This document shows positions 43,366 through 54,041 of a DNA stretch of 64,000 nucleotides, piece after piece. The number at the start of each line of letters is the position of its first letter. Within the stretch, counting starts at the first letter, position 1. Both the position numbers and the translations under genes were made by a program. The DNA is taken from the NCBI RefSeq assembly GCF_027887165.1, contig NC_077228.1, positions 181,514,025 to 181,578,024 of the forward strand. The letters run 5' to 3'. The notes beneath the pieces are model-generated. The model saw only the letters and a list, made by a program, of their open reading frames with translations, did not search any database and was not told where the DNA came from. The stretch is from Monodelphis domestica. Taxonomy: Eukaryota; Chordata; Mammalia; Didelphimorphia; Didelphidae.

Positions 43366-43603
43366 GTTACAAAGGCAGTGATGTTTGTCTGAGCTTCTAA
43401 GCCCAGGGTCTGAGGCTGAGACAAGAGGAAAAAATTGTGGGAAAAGAAGTTTCTTTGTCTTTTATAAAGTAAGGTTAGGGCTCTGAGATAATTGATTAAC
43501 TTATGAAATAAGACAGTTCTGTGTTTAGTAATATAAAACCTACTCTTTAATTGTGTTTGAATGAATTAATAAGCATTTGTATGCTTGCCATGTGCCAACA
43601 CAG

Positions 43604-43838
43604 GGCAGCTAGATGGCAAAGTGAATAGAGTGCTGAGCCTGGAGTCAGATTAGCCTCAAACGCCTACTAGCTATGTTACCCTGGGCAAATCGCTTAACCC
43701 TGATTGTCTCCTTTTCCTAATCTATAAAATGAACTAGAGAAGAAAATGGCAAAACACTCCAGCGTCTGCCAAAAAATACTCCCCGCAAAACCCAAATGAG
43801 ATCCCAAAGAGGAAGATATGAGTGAAACAACTGAACAA
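43604..43838 (+). mobile_element. tRNA-derived SINE type 2, full length
   Basis: AGGGCAGCTAGATGGCAAAG to GAGTGAAACAACTGAACAAC; both ends present. It lies where the coding exon of unit 3 would be expected. Confidence 0.9.
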
Positions 43839-43862
43839 CAACCAAAATATCAGCGCCAATAC

Positions 43863-44270
43863 CAGGGTCACCCAACTCTCACTTGTGACTCCAAGTAGCA
43901 TGTGAAGTGACCATAGTCCGGTAACAGACTAGCCAAACCAGGTGGAAGGTAACCGATAGGGCAGACCTCGATCCCATTGGTGGGTTAAGGGGAACGCCAA
44001 CCCCAAGCAAGGGAAGCCTTCCCTGGTAGAATGGGCAGATGAAAAATGATTTGTTCCAAAGGCATGAAGATGGCTGAAGCAAGCTCTGTGGAGCTCTTAG
44101 AGCTGGCTCAGACATAAAAGACGCCAAGATCATCCACCGTATCCTGGGCCATCACCAGCCAACTTGACTTTTATCTTGCCCTGGACTTTGAAGACTCTAG
44201 AAGAGAAAATGAGGCTGATGACTTTGTGCAACTGTGCCTCACTTAAATCCACTCCACATCATTGGTCCTC
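43863..44270 (-). repeat. Unnamed interspersed repeat, copy 2 (longest)
   Basis: About 400 bases, GC-richer than the surroundings. The right part (GATCATCCACCGTATCCTGG to TTAAATCCACTCCACATC) matches 26230-26350 directly and 53425-53625, 59760-59975 in reverse. The left part (AACCAGGTGGAAGGTAACCG, GGAACGCCAACCCCAAGCAA) occurs only here in the window. No protein domain recognised. Confidence 0.6.
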
Positions 44271-44534
44271 CTCATTATCCTCCTCCTCATCATTGGTCCT
44301 TATAAAGATTAAAATTCAATACATAATAACTATTATATTTTTTGAAGTTTATTAATAATAACTAAAATAAAAAAGCTAACTAACCCACTCCCCATTGCAA
44401 GAGAAGAGAACGAGCCGGCAGAGCTACAGAACTCATAAACAATTACGTGAAGACACAAAGGTGCACAGAGGGAAAAGCATTCTGGGTAATGTAGTTTTAG
44501 GGGTTCAAGATTTTCTAACTATACATTCTCTTCA

Positions 44535-44640
44535 AAAAACAAAGGATAAGATTTTACAAATGAGGAAGCTGAGACCTAGAAGGTTACGTGACCTACCCAG
44601 AATCACAAAATTAGTTTGTAAAAAAAGTTGAGATCATTCA
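44535..44640 (-). mobile_element. MIR core fragment
   Basis: TTTTACAAATGAGGAAGCTG, AGACCTAGAAGGTTACGTGA. Confidence 0.55.
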
Positions 44641-44693
44641 CATTTCCATGACATTTTATTGTTGATTCTTGGCAAAATGGGTCCTACAATTTT

Positions 44694-44786
44694 TTTTCAC
44701 TTTAAACATTATTTGATTTGGTCATTCCCAAACATTATTCATTGGAAACAAAGATCATTTTCTTTTCCTCCCCCCACCCCCTTCCC
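44694..44786 (-). mobile_element. Very short L1 3' end with target duplication
   Basis: Only 93 bases of L1 3' UTR plus tail in reverse (ACATTATTTGATTTGGTCAT, TTTTCCTCCCCCCACCCCC), flanked by a perfect 13-base duplication GGTCCTACAATTT (44681-44693, 44787-44799). Confidence 0.85.
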
Positions 44787-44839
44787 GGTCCTACAATTTA
44801 TGATCTGCATTTTACAAAAACAAAGGGCAAACAACAATA

Positions 44840-44960
44840 ACAACTAAGTGCCATGCACTGTTTGGAGAGCTGGGGATATGAAGAAAAAGCAGAAACAGTC
44901 CCTGAGCCCTTACGGGTGGATATTCCATTTGAACCAGCTGAGAGAGCATTAATGAAGCAA
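44840..44960 (-). mobile_element. L2/L3-type 3' end, antisense
   Basis: AAGTGCCATGCACTGTTTGG, GAGCTGGGGATATGAAGAAA and CAGTCCCTGAGCCCTTACGG. Confidence 0.6.
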
Positions 44961-46040
44961 TGGGTCAAGTTGTAGGGTGAAGGGTGGGGGCTTGACATGT
45001 TTGTCCCTCAGAGCACAGCACAAAAGGGAAGCATGACGAAAAGTCCTGTTGCTTATGGGGACTCATCCCTTCTCTAGGTGGGGCCCAGCGGGAAGCCTGT
45101 TGTGCATACGGTATGGTTTTTGGTTAGGCTTCTTTGGAGGATCACATTGGCCTTTAAAAACCCAGAGTAGATGTTATGGCTCAGGTGCAATGTCAGAATT
45201 GGCCAACAGGTGGCAGCCTACTCAAGCGACTCCCTCAGTAGTTCCACCCTGCATAGTAATGTCAGCCTTTCCCTGGTTTTCCAGAGATGTCCCCAGTGGC
45301 TTCTACTGGAGGGCACCGAAAACCTGAACAAGTCTCACAATTTGAACAAGCCAGTGCTGCTTTCTCCACCCCAACAATGATGTCTCTGGCCCCATCCCCG
45401 TTGGAATAACTCGCTCATTGCTCTTCCCTCTGCACACACTGCTTTAGAAGTACAACATATGTTTTCATGACAGCTTAAAGCCCATAATTAAATGAAAATA
45501 AAGAAATAATTCAATTAAAATAAAGAAAACAAGTCACTAAATTTAGGATGTAATAACTTAGACTCTAAGTAAATAGATAAATTAAAAGACTACTGTGCAA
45601 ATTCTTCTCCACATGTGCGGAAGTAATTATCACTCCCTAGCTTTTCCTTGTATACCTCTTTCCTTCTCCTATCTGCTGTCTCTAGGTTCATACAGCATGG
45701 AGAAAGAGAAGGGCTTCTCCTCTTCCAGTTAGGAACAACGAAATGCAGAAGGAACAGCTGCCCTCCCTGATCCCCAGTCTGGTCCCTGAACCCATAGTGG
45801 TTCGGAGTTCCCAGAAACCAGTGATAATGGCCTGGTGCCTTCTCTTCTTGCTATCTAGTCTGGTTCCAGCTGCTCCAACATCTCTGTTCCCATTGCATTG
45901 TTTGGGCTCTCCAATCTTCGTCTGTTGATTCTGGGTATTCCACCGCTGAAGACTAGGCAGAATGTCCAGTACCCTGTCTTCTCTCTGCAAAGGTTAGTGA
46001 GTAACCCACAAGAAGGGTCTCAGTATCTGTGTCATCTTTA
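44961..46040. other. No recognisable feature; no receptor exon found
   Basis: GC-richer stretch with frames of up to 100 codons on both strands, none with a recognisable domain. I looked for receptor coding remains of unit 3 here and saw none. Confidence 0.4.
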
Positions 46041-46041
46041 T

Positions 46042-46296
46042 TGTTGTTATTTTTGTTGTTTCTCAATCATATCTGACTTTTTGTGATTCCATTTGGGTTT
46101 GTTGTTTTTTTTTTTTCAAAGATACTGGAGTGGTTTGTCATTTCCTTTTCCAGCTCATTTGACAAATCAGAAAACTGAGGCAAACAGGGATAAGTGACTT
46201 GCCTAGGGTCACACAGCTAGTAAGTGTCTGAGGCCAGATTTGAACTCAGAAAAATGAGTCTTCCTGACTCCAAGCCTGGTACCACCTAGTCATCCA
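46042..46296 (-). mobile_element. tRNA-derived SINE type 2
   Basis: Reverse: CAATCATATCTGACTTTTTG, ACTGGAGTGGTTTGTCATTT, AGGGTCACACAGCTAGTAAG. An expanded T run sits at about 46106-46117. Confidence 0.9.
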
Positions 46297-46789
46297 ATAT
46301 CATCCATTATATTTTTATCCCCTGCAACATACGCACACACACAGAGCTACACACACCAGGTCTAAGGACATGAATAGCACATAAGAAGACAGGAATAGGG
46401 CTATAATCAGTCTCAGTTGCTTATCCACTAATATTTTCTCTCTATCCCAAACATATCCACATACACACATTAATGCGCACTCACACACAATCTGAGTTCG
46501 CATCCCAAACTGAGAGAGGCATAGACATGACAGAGACTGCTTCACAGATATTTCTTAATTGCTAACACAATTTCCAAGCGTTCTCAGTTTAGTCTTAGAA
46601 AACTACCAAAAGACTCTTCCATTCGATTGAGACAACCATTGTGTACATACTGAGAACATGAAGTAAATGAGAGATTGCTGTAAAGAGTGAGGAGCTTGAG
46701 ATGGAATAATTTTGCCTAAAGAGGTTTTAAGAATACTAAAACAACAACAGAATTCAAATGGGATGCTAAATCCAAGGGGCCAGTGGACT

Positions 46790-48690
46790 GAGAGAGAGGG
46801 AGAAGAAAAGTTGGAACCATGAAAAATGTACAATATGGAAAAAGAGAAAAAGAGAAGTAAATGGAACAGGGAGGGAAGAAGGATGAAGGGAAGAGACAGT
46901 ACTCAATGAGCATGAGCATGAACCTATGTGAATTTTATATGATGCCTATGAATCAAGGGATCTTAATCTCAATAATAAAAATATTATATTTAGGAGATTT
47001 ATTAATGATCATTAGAAGTAAAGGAATAAATGGGTAACAAAATAAAACCAACCATGTGCCCATGGCTAATCAGACAGTTCAAAACCTTTGCTTACCACCA
47101 CCATGCTTGCAACATCAAGCCAAAGAGAGCAGAGCAGGAACGCCCACTGAATTTATCCCCTGTCTACAGGAAGTACATAATGACAGGAAGTCAGTAGGCT
47201 CCCGGGAAATGTGGTTCTTTTTTTAGGGTAACAGATTTTCAATTATATATCCCTTATTGAGTCCTCACACCTCTGCCTTCTATACCTTCAGTGCTTGCTG
47301 CTAGGAAGATGCTTGCTGGTTATCTGAAGAGAAGATGAGGCAGATTTTCTGAGCCTCCCAACTACCTCCAGTCAAGTCTACTTAACCAATTAACAAGAAT
47401 TTATTAGGTGCCAGTGATGTACCTGGTACTGACTATACAAATTTTAAAATGAGACAATCTCTTCCATTATGGAGTTTAAATTCTTCTAGAAAGGGTGCAT
47501 TAAATAACAAATTTACAGAGGTAAATACAGTATTTGTACAAAATAAATAACAGCTGGTGGAATCAGGAAAAACCTCTTGAAGGAAATTACCCTTCAGTGG
47601 AGACTTTCTATTAGGCATTCCAAAAGGAAGAAGTGAAATAATTCTAGGTGTGGAGTACTGTATATATAAGGGCATCCAGGTAGGGAACAACATATCAGAT
47701 ACAAGGACCATGTAGGGTGGTTTGACCACAGTTCAAAATAAATGAGGATTAATTAATAACTAGCCAGGAAAGCTAGGTAGAACCAGATAGTGAAATGCCT
47801 TAAAAACCAAACATTTGCATTAATTTCACCTAAATGTAAAGGAGAACCTGGAGCTTCTTGAGTAGGATAGAAACCTGGTCAGACCTGCATTTTAGGATTA
47901 TCAATTTAGCAGCTGAATGGAGGATGGATTATAGGGAAGAGAGACTAGATGCAAGAAGACCACCTTGAAGGTTATTCCAATAGCCCAGGCAAAAGATAAT
48001 GAGTACGCAAACTTGATTGTGTGTAGAGACAAATACAAGTGAGACTGAGGAGATTGAACCAATTAAACATGACAACTGATTGTAAAGGAGGAGGCAAGGA
48101 GAGAGTGAAGAATCAGTGATGATTCCTAAGCTGTGAACATTAATAACAAAATGAATGGGAGAGTTAAGGTTAAGAGGAAAGATACTGAGTTGTGATGTGT
48201 ATAGTTGAATAAAAGATAAGGCTTAGTGCCTCATAATTTTCTGGGGATCCTATAACCTCACACACCTCTGTGACCTTCCCCCATAGCTCACATACACATG
48301 TGTGTGGCCCTAGGGACATGAAGATACTAAAGGGATAAGAGGATTGAACCAGATCCAGGAACTGATGATCAGAATTTCTTGGAGCAAAGGAACAATGGGA
48401 GTTATTAAAAAAAGTGTTTGATTTCATAACACACAAGTCTCTGAGAGTCCTATTTTGAGACAAAACCACTGGGGACATTTTTGAATTATAGGTACTTCTG
48501 GGAGTGTAGAACTAGAATTATCAAGAAAGGCTAAAGCCATTTAGATGGGGATGAAGTGCCAGGAAGGTTTAAAGAATGAATTCTCATACTTCAAAAAGGT
48601 TAATGTGGTGAGTCAGTACCATGGACTGTGCCTTACCCTTCATTTAGCTTTAGACATGGATGAAAAGTAGGAAACTCAGATAACTAGAGA
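46790..48690 (-). promoter_or_regulatory. OR-unit upstream block, unit 3 (no coding exon)
   Basis: Homologous to the upstream blocks of units 1, 2 and 4: GA-rich run (46795-46890), GTGAATTTTATATGATGCCT (46928), a CTCACACCTCTGCCTTCTAT stretch (47264), GGAGCAAAGGAACAATGGGA + GTTATTAAAA (48381) and GAGTCAGTACCATGGACTGT (48610). An L2/L3 piece has inserted at 47385-48180. No receptor exon is seen to its left, where units 1 and 2 have one about 2.6-3.3 kb away. Confidence 0.55.
47385..48180 (-). mobile_element. L2/L3-type LINE, antisense, inside unit 3 block
   Basis: GAATTTATTAGGTGCCAGTG, GATTATCAATTTAGCAGCTG, GAATGGAGGATGGATTATAG, TATTCCAATAGCCCAGGCAA and GATGATTCCTAAGCTGTGAA run in order. Confidence 0.75.
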
Positions 48691-48699
48691 ATATTTGAT

Positions 48700-48790
48700 G
48701 GCAACTCAAAAGCTAAAAGGAATCTTAGAGGTCTTTTATAGCTACCTCATTTTATAGATGAGGAAACCAAAGCCCAGAAAGTATTAGAAT
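48700..48790 (-). mobile_element. MIR/CR1-like fragment
   Basis: AAGGAATCTTAGAGGTCTTT and TTTATAGATGAGGAAACCAA. Confidence 0.5.
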
Positions 48791-49044
48791 TTGAATTGAT
48801 GCCCTCTTATGCCATTTCCTTCCAGTGTTCCATAAGAGGAATGCAGAATATGTGTTGGGTGGGGGTGGAATGGGGAAGTAGGGATGAAGGGGTTTTTTTT
48901 TCCTACAAAATGCAAAATAATTGAACTGGATTTTTTTTAACACTAAAATGATTGACTAATTAGTTCAAATTGCTTTGTTGTTTTGTCAGGTGGTAAGCCA
49001 GTCTCTATATTAAGGTGGAAGAAAAGCAAAGGAAGAGAGAAGTG

Positions 49045-49302
49045 AATGAAACAAGCATTTGTTAAGCACCTACTATGTGCTAAACACTTTACAAATATTA
49101 TCTCATTTGATCATCACAACAACCCAGAGAGGAAGGTGCTATTAACATCCTTGTTTTAAGGTTAAAGAAACTGAAGTAGATAGAGGTTAAGTAACTTGCC
49201 CAAGGTCATATAGCTAGCAAATAGCTGGGGCTAGATTTGAACTCAGGTCTTCCTGACTCCAAGTCCAATGCTTTTTCCCACTGTATCATCTAGTTGCTCC
49301 AA
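49045..49302 (-). mobile_element. CORE-SINE (MIR/THER-like), full length
   Basis: CATTTGTTAAGCACCTACTA, CAAATATTATCTCATTTGAT, ACTTGCCCAAGGTCATATAG and TGACTCCAAGTCCAATGC. Confidence 0.85.
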
Positions 49303-49795
49303 AGCCCACAATCCCTAATCCAGAGGCTTTGGAAATAGCAATGCCCCCCAAACCATTGCTTCCTGTTTAACCCTTACAACTACCATCCAGGGAAGTAGCA
49401 AGTTCTTCTTGGCTATTGTAACCTGGCAACTGTTTCTGCCTCCTCTGCAACCACAGTTTCTAAAGACCTGGAGAAGGTTCTTGGTACTATCTAATGGTTC
49501 AACATCAGAAATGGGAAAGGTTTTATCAGTAGAAGTACTAAAAACAATACATTCTCATCTGTTTTGCCATGCCTAGTTGATGAACCTTTTCCCAATTCGA
49601 GGGCCTGGAGGGCAAATTCAAGCTGTTTGTGAGCCCCCCAATTACCAGAGACAGTTGAGAAAGTACTTGCTTTGGGCTGCTGGACAGAGGGGTGGGGAAT
49701 GCAAAAAATGTCCTCGGGCATTGGGAAGAGAGGAATGGGGCAGCTACCCAGTGCCAGCTCTGCACCAGTGCTAGGTCTTCTGCAATGCTGCTAAG
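49303..49795. other. No recognisable feature
   Basis: Overlapping 65-98-codon frames on both strands lack any domain. Confidence 0.35.
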
Positions 49796-49799
49796 GAAT

Positions 49800-49930
49800 A
49801 TGGGCCTTTTCCACTTGGCATGTATTATCTCCAATTAGAATGGGAGTGCCTTGAGAGCAGAAACTGTCTCTGCTTTACTGTTTGTATCAGCAACACTTAC
49901 CATAGTGCTTTGTAACTAGTAAATTTTTAA
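49800..49930 (+). mobile_element. L2/L3-type 3' tail
   Basis: GGGAGTGCCTTGAGAGCAGA, AACTGTCTCTGCTTTACTGT, TAGTGCTTTGTAACTAGTAA. Confidence 0.6.
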
Positions 49931-49934
49931 GAAA

Positions 49935-50125
49935 GAATTTTTCAAGTTTGGAAAGAACTACATGAACTGGAGCAAAGTGAACTGAACTGAACCAGGAGAA
50001 CATCATACACAGTAAGATCAATATCATATAATGACCAACAGTGAGTGACTTGGCTATTCCTAGCAATACAAGAATCCAAAATAATTCCAAAGAACTCATG
50101 ATAAAAATGCTATTCACTTCTAGAG
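49935..50125 (+). mobile_element. L1 3' end fragment
   Basis: AACTACATGAACTGGAGCAA, ACCAGGAGAACATCATACAC, GTGACTTGGCTATTCCTAGC, CCAAAGAACTCATGATAAAA and the CACTTCTAGAGAAGGAA end. Confidence 0.75.
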
Positions 50126-50223
50126 AAGGAAGGGAGGGAGGGAGAGAGAGAAAAAGAGAGAGGGAGGAGAGAAGGGGAAGGGAAGGAGGGAAGGAGGGAG
50201 AGAGAAGGGAGAGAAGGAGAGAG
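50126..50223 (+). repeat. (GGGA/GAGA)n purine tract
   Basis: All-purine run that grew from the L1 3' end (GAAGGAAGGGAGGGAGGGAG and variants). Confidence 0.9.
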
Positions 50224-50279
50224 CAGTAATTCAGCACCAATAAAAAAATTAAGGATGTTTGAGAGTGGTGGTCACATTT

Positions 50280-52900
50280 TATGGAAGAGAATAGTCCAGT
50301 GTAAGTAAGCATAGAGTTTGCTGAGGGAAAAAATATGAACTAAGACTAGAAAGGAAAAAATATGAAATAAGATTAGGAAAAAAAAGACTAGAAATGTCAG
50401 GTTGTGAACTGAAAGGGAAAGGAATTTGAGATTTATTTTGGCAAGCATTAGAACACCTCTGAGTTTTTGTTTTTGAATAGGAGATGGGTATGACCAGATC
50501 TATGTACAAGGACAATTATTCTAGCAGCAACAAAAAAGATCAGAAAGAAAAGAGAGCGGAGATGGGAAGACTTACTAACAAGCAACAGTCCAGATGGGAA
50601 ATGATGTGTACTTAAGGTAGGGTAGATGTAGAGGGGATCCAGACAAGGTAAATGAAAGCAGGAGGTACTTTAGAGTCAGAAATGACAAGGATTCATAGGT
50701 CAGTAAAGGTGACAGGAAAAGAGAGATATAACAATATTCTAGGGTAGCCTTTAGTGAGCTGATGAGAGAGAAAAGATGTGAAAATAACTCCAAGAATTCA
50801 AATCTGAAATAAAATTCAAACACAAATGGCAATGCTGCAGAGTAAAATCAAAAGATAGAGAAAATTGAGGAAGAAATAAAGCAAAGTCAATTTTGAGAAC
50901 TCTTTGAGTATAAAATGACATGTTGGTAGGACACTAAGATGCCTTAAAAAGGCAGTTTGAAATGTGGTTGGAAGTTCAGAAAAGATCAGAACAAAAAGTA
51001 CCGATTTGGAAATCATCTAATGAGAAATGGGAAATGAAACCATGAGAGTGTTTGAGTTTGCCAAGAGAGAGAACATGAAGAGAGGAGAGAAGGGGGTCAA
51101 GGACAAATTGCCTCTGACATCTACGCCTAGCAGGTAGAAACGGAATTCTCTTTTGAGCAAAGGAGAGAGAAATGAATGTTCAAAGAGATAGGAGGAGAAC
51201 CAAGAGAGAATGGGGTTATGAAGCCAAGGGAGAAAACAATATCTGTTCCAGAGGAGTAACCACCAGGATCATTAGCTGCAGAGATGTCAAGGAGGATAAG
51301 GAAATGAAAAAAGGTCATTAGATTTGTTGATTTCCCAGGTGGTAACTGATGTTGGTAGAGAAGGCAGTTTTAGTAGGGTGGCAATGACTGAAGTAAAATA
51401 CTGATTAGTTAAAAGAAGTAGGCAGTGAGTGCTGGTTCTGGTCAGAACACCTAAAATCTGGGGCTTGAGTGAGAGACATGAGATTATATCAGATCCTGAA
51501 CTATAAATACTGGAAAAAATAAATAGGAACCAGGTAAAAACAAACACCAAAAAAATCCTGAAGCATTAGGTAACATATCCTAGTGCAATTGGAAGCCTGA
51601 AAGTCCAGTAAGAGACCAGTACTTAAATCTATTGGTTTGGCTGCTAAAATTAAAAATAAATAAATAAATGAATGAAATGGAGCAAACAAAGGAGAAAGAA
51701 CCTATTGGTAGCTATTATGGGGTAAGGGAAGATCATGGCTCAAACTCAGAGGACAGTGAAATGTTAAAAATCTACTTCAAAAACAACAAAGATATACAAT
51801 AAACAGTCACAAGCTCAAAAAGAGCTTTTGGAAGAGCTTTAAAAAGACCTCAAAAACAAAATGAGAGAGGCAGAGGAAAATTTAAGAAAAAAATAAGAGC
51901 AATGCAAGAAAATTGAGATAATTATAAAAGAAAGATCACCCAAATGGAAAAAAAAGACAGCCAGAAACTCACAGAAGAAAATAATGTATTAAGAACTAGA
52001 ATTGGACAGAGAAGGCTAATGATTTCCCAAGACAATGAGAAATAATAAAGTAAAATCAAAAGAATGAAATAATAGAAGAGAATATAAAACATCTTAGCAT
52101 AAAAACAACCAACATGGAAAATAAATCAAGGAGAGACAATAACAGAATAGTTGAACTCTCAGATAGTTACAACAATAAAAAAGAGTTTTGACACCATACT
52201 CCAAGAAATCATCATGTAAAACTGCCCAGAAATTCTAGAATTAGAGGGCAAAATAGAAATTGAAAGAAACTACCAACCATCTCACAGAGACCCAAACATG
52301 AAAATACATAGACACATTATTGCTAAGTTCTGTTGCTCCCAGGTTAAGGAGAAAATACTACAAACATCAAGAAGTGGATAATGAGGAAGTTTAGTCATCA
52401 GATTCAGACTTCCTTTTCAGCAAATTAATCCATAATGGTGAGGAGAGAGATCAAATAGTAGCTGGAATGACTATAAGGGTCGAAGGAAGACTTTATTTTG
52501 GGGAAAACCCAAGCAGTCTTTCAGACAAAAGGGGAAAAGATAGTGGATGGGGCAAAACTGAAATTGCATGAGAGGGAATGATTTCAGAGTAGAACCCTAG
52601 AAGAGCCTGGAGAAAATGGAATCAAGGGAGAAAAACAGAAATATTTCTTCTTGGACTGAATGGAAGGAAAATGACATCTGGAATTAACTAAGACAGTTTG
52701 AGGAATGGAGAAGATTTGCTTAAAGTGTTAATATTGGACAGTCACAGTCTTCTCAATGAAGTGAAAAATCGTGTTATCTGACTACTTACTGTAGTAATGG
52801 TATGCTTTGGAGCATAGAAAAGAGAAGATCAAGTATGGAATAGACCTTGGAGAAGAGGAACAGAATTTGATACCAGTGATGATAAAGTAGTGTTATTTTA
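50280..52900 (-). mobile_element. L2-type LINE, long antisense copy split by L1 ORF1
   Basis: The longest L2 piece. The left part (50280-about 51450) includes TTAGAACACCTCTGAGTTTT, TGTTTGAGTTTGCCAAG, GCAGAGATGTCAAGGAGGAT and GAGAAGGCAGTTTTAGTAGG. The right part (52440-52900) continues with AATAGTAGCTGGAATGACTA and ATGAGAGGGAATGATTTCAG. An L1-type piece (51650-52430) lies between. The many small frames are noise. Confidence 0.7.
51650..52430 (+). mobile_element. L1-type 5'/ORF1 relic, inside L2
   Basis: Starts with a GGAGAAAGAACCTATTGGTA region, then a coiled-coil-like A-rich part (AAGAGCTTTTGGAAGAGCTT, AAGCAATGCAAG-like), AATAAATCAAGGAGAGACAA (matching ENRSRRDN), and AATTGCTAAGTTC..AGGAGAAAATACTAC (matching IAKF..KEKIL). 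Same ORF1 layout as 10845-11640; broken. Confidence 0.6.
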
Positions 52901-53420
52901 AATGAGTTTCTAAAGATATCCTTTGCTTTTACATTTCCTAAATTTCCCCCTCACATCCCTCTTATTTCTCCCACCTAGAGAACCACCCTTTATAATAAAT
53001 ATAACATCCTTTCATAGCTATGAGGCAGATTTATAAAATATGATCTGTATTCATAACTAATTCTGTACTGTACTTGTAGATGTAGTTATGAAATGGCCAG
53101 TGTTTATGCCCTCAATTATAGAGCAAAACACTAACAAAGAGCTAGAGGTTAAGCTCCCAGCCTAGGAAAAAGAAGTCCTTCTTTCCTATGTGGAATCCAT
53201 TGCACTATTATGCCAAAAACAAAGAGACATCAGGCAACATAGGGACAGTGTCAACCATAGATGTTCATGAGAAATAACATTAAATCCAGAAAATAAATTT
53301 AAATTATTTTTTAAAAATACACATACACACAATTAACCAGAAGTCAGAGAGGACCAGGACAGAGGCTGTCCATTCTTCTCATCTGGGCTTGTTTCTCTTA
53401 GTACTCCTGCTATTATACAT
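52901..53420. other. No recognisable feature
   Basis: Contains a pyrimidine-rich patch (TTCCCCCTCACATCCCTCTT) followed by AT-rich DNA; no family named. Confidence 0.3.
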
Positions 53421-53424
53421 TCTT

Positions 53425-53625
53425 CATTTTCAAGAGAACCATTGACATTCCAGGATGATGCTTTGATTTGTGCATGAATTGGACTAAATTAAGGCAGAGT
53501 TGCATAAAGTCATCAGCCTCATTCTCTCTTCCAGGCTCATTGCGGTGCAATGGCAATACAAAAGTCAAGATGACTGGTGTTAGTTCAGGAAGCAGTGGAT
53601 GGCATCTTTGATCTATAAGAAAGGA
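53425..53625 (+). repeat. Unnamed interspersed repeat, copy 3
   Basis: TTGTGCATGAATTGGACTAA, AAAGTCATCAGCCTCATTCT and CAGGAAGCAGTGGATGGCAT match copy 4 (59760-59975) and, reversed, copies 1 and 2. Confidence 0.65.
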
Positions 53626-54041
53626 TTGGAAAGAAATTTAATTTAATTATTTAATCATTATCACTATTGATTCAATTGTATTAATATTTAATAATTAATA
53701 TTATTGCTATTACTTAATAATGTAATTATTATTTTTTAAATTGGTCACATTTTCCAGCCAGAATGACCACAGAGTCCAGGAGAATATGTGATTCACAAAG
53801 ATTAATTTATCTTTCTAACAATTGTGTGAATTCAACATATCACATCCATCTAAGCTATCCTCTTATTGAAAGAGATGTTTTCATTTCTTCTCTTATAATG
53901 GTATAGGCTTCTTAGTTCCAAATCTCATCCAAATCTCACTCCATCTTCACAACAGTCCTATAAGATACAATTAGAACAGACTCTGCAAACTTGGACTAGC
54001 AGAGATGAAATGACCTAATCCAAATTCTGCTTACATGATGT

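Noticed and set aside
45688-45990. 100-codon minus-strand frame in a GC-richer stretch
   Set aside because: No domain recognised, and a plus-strand frame of similar quality overlaps it.
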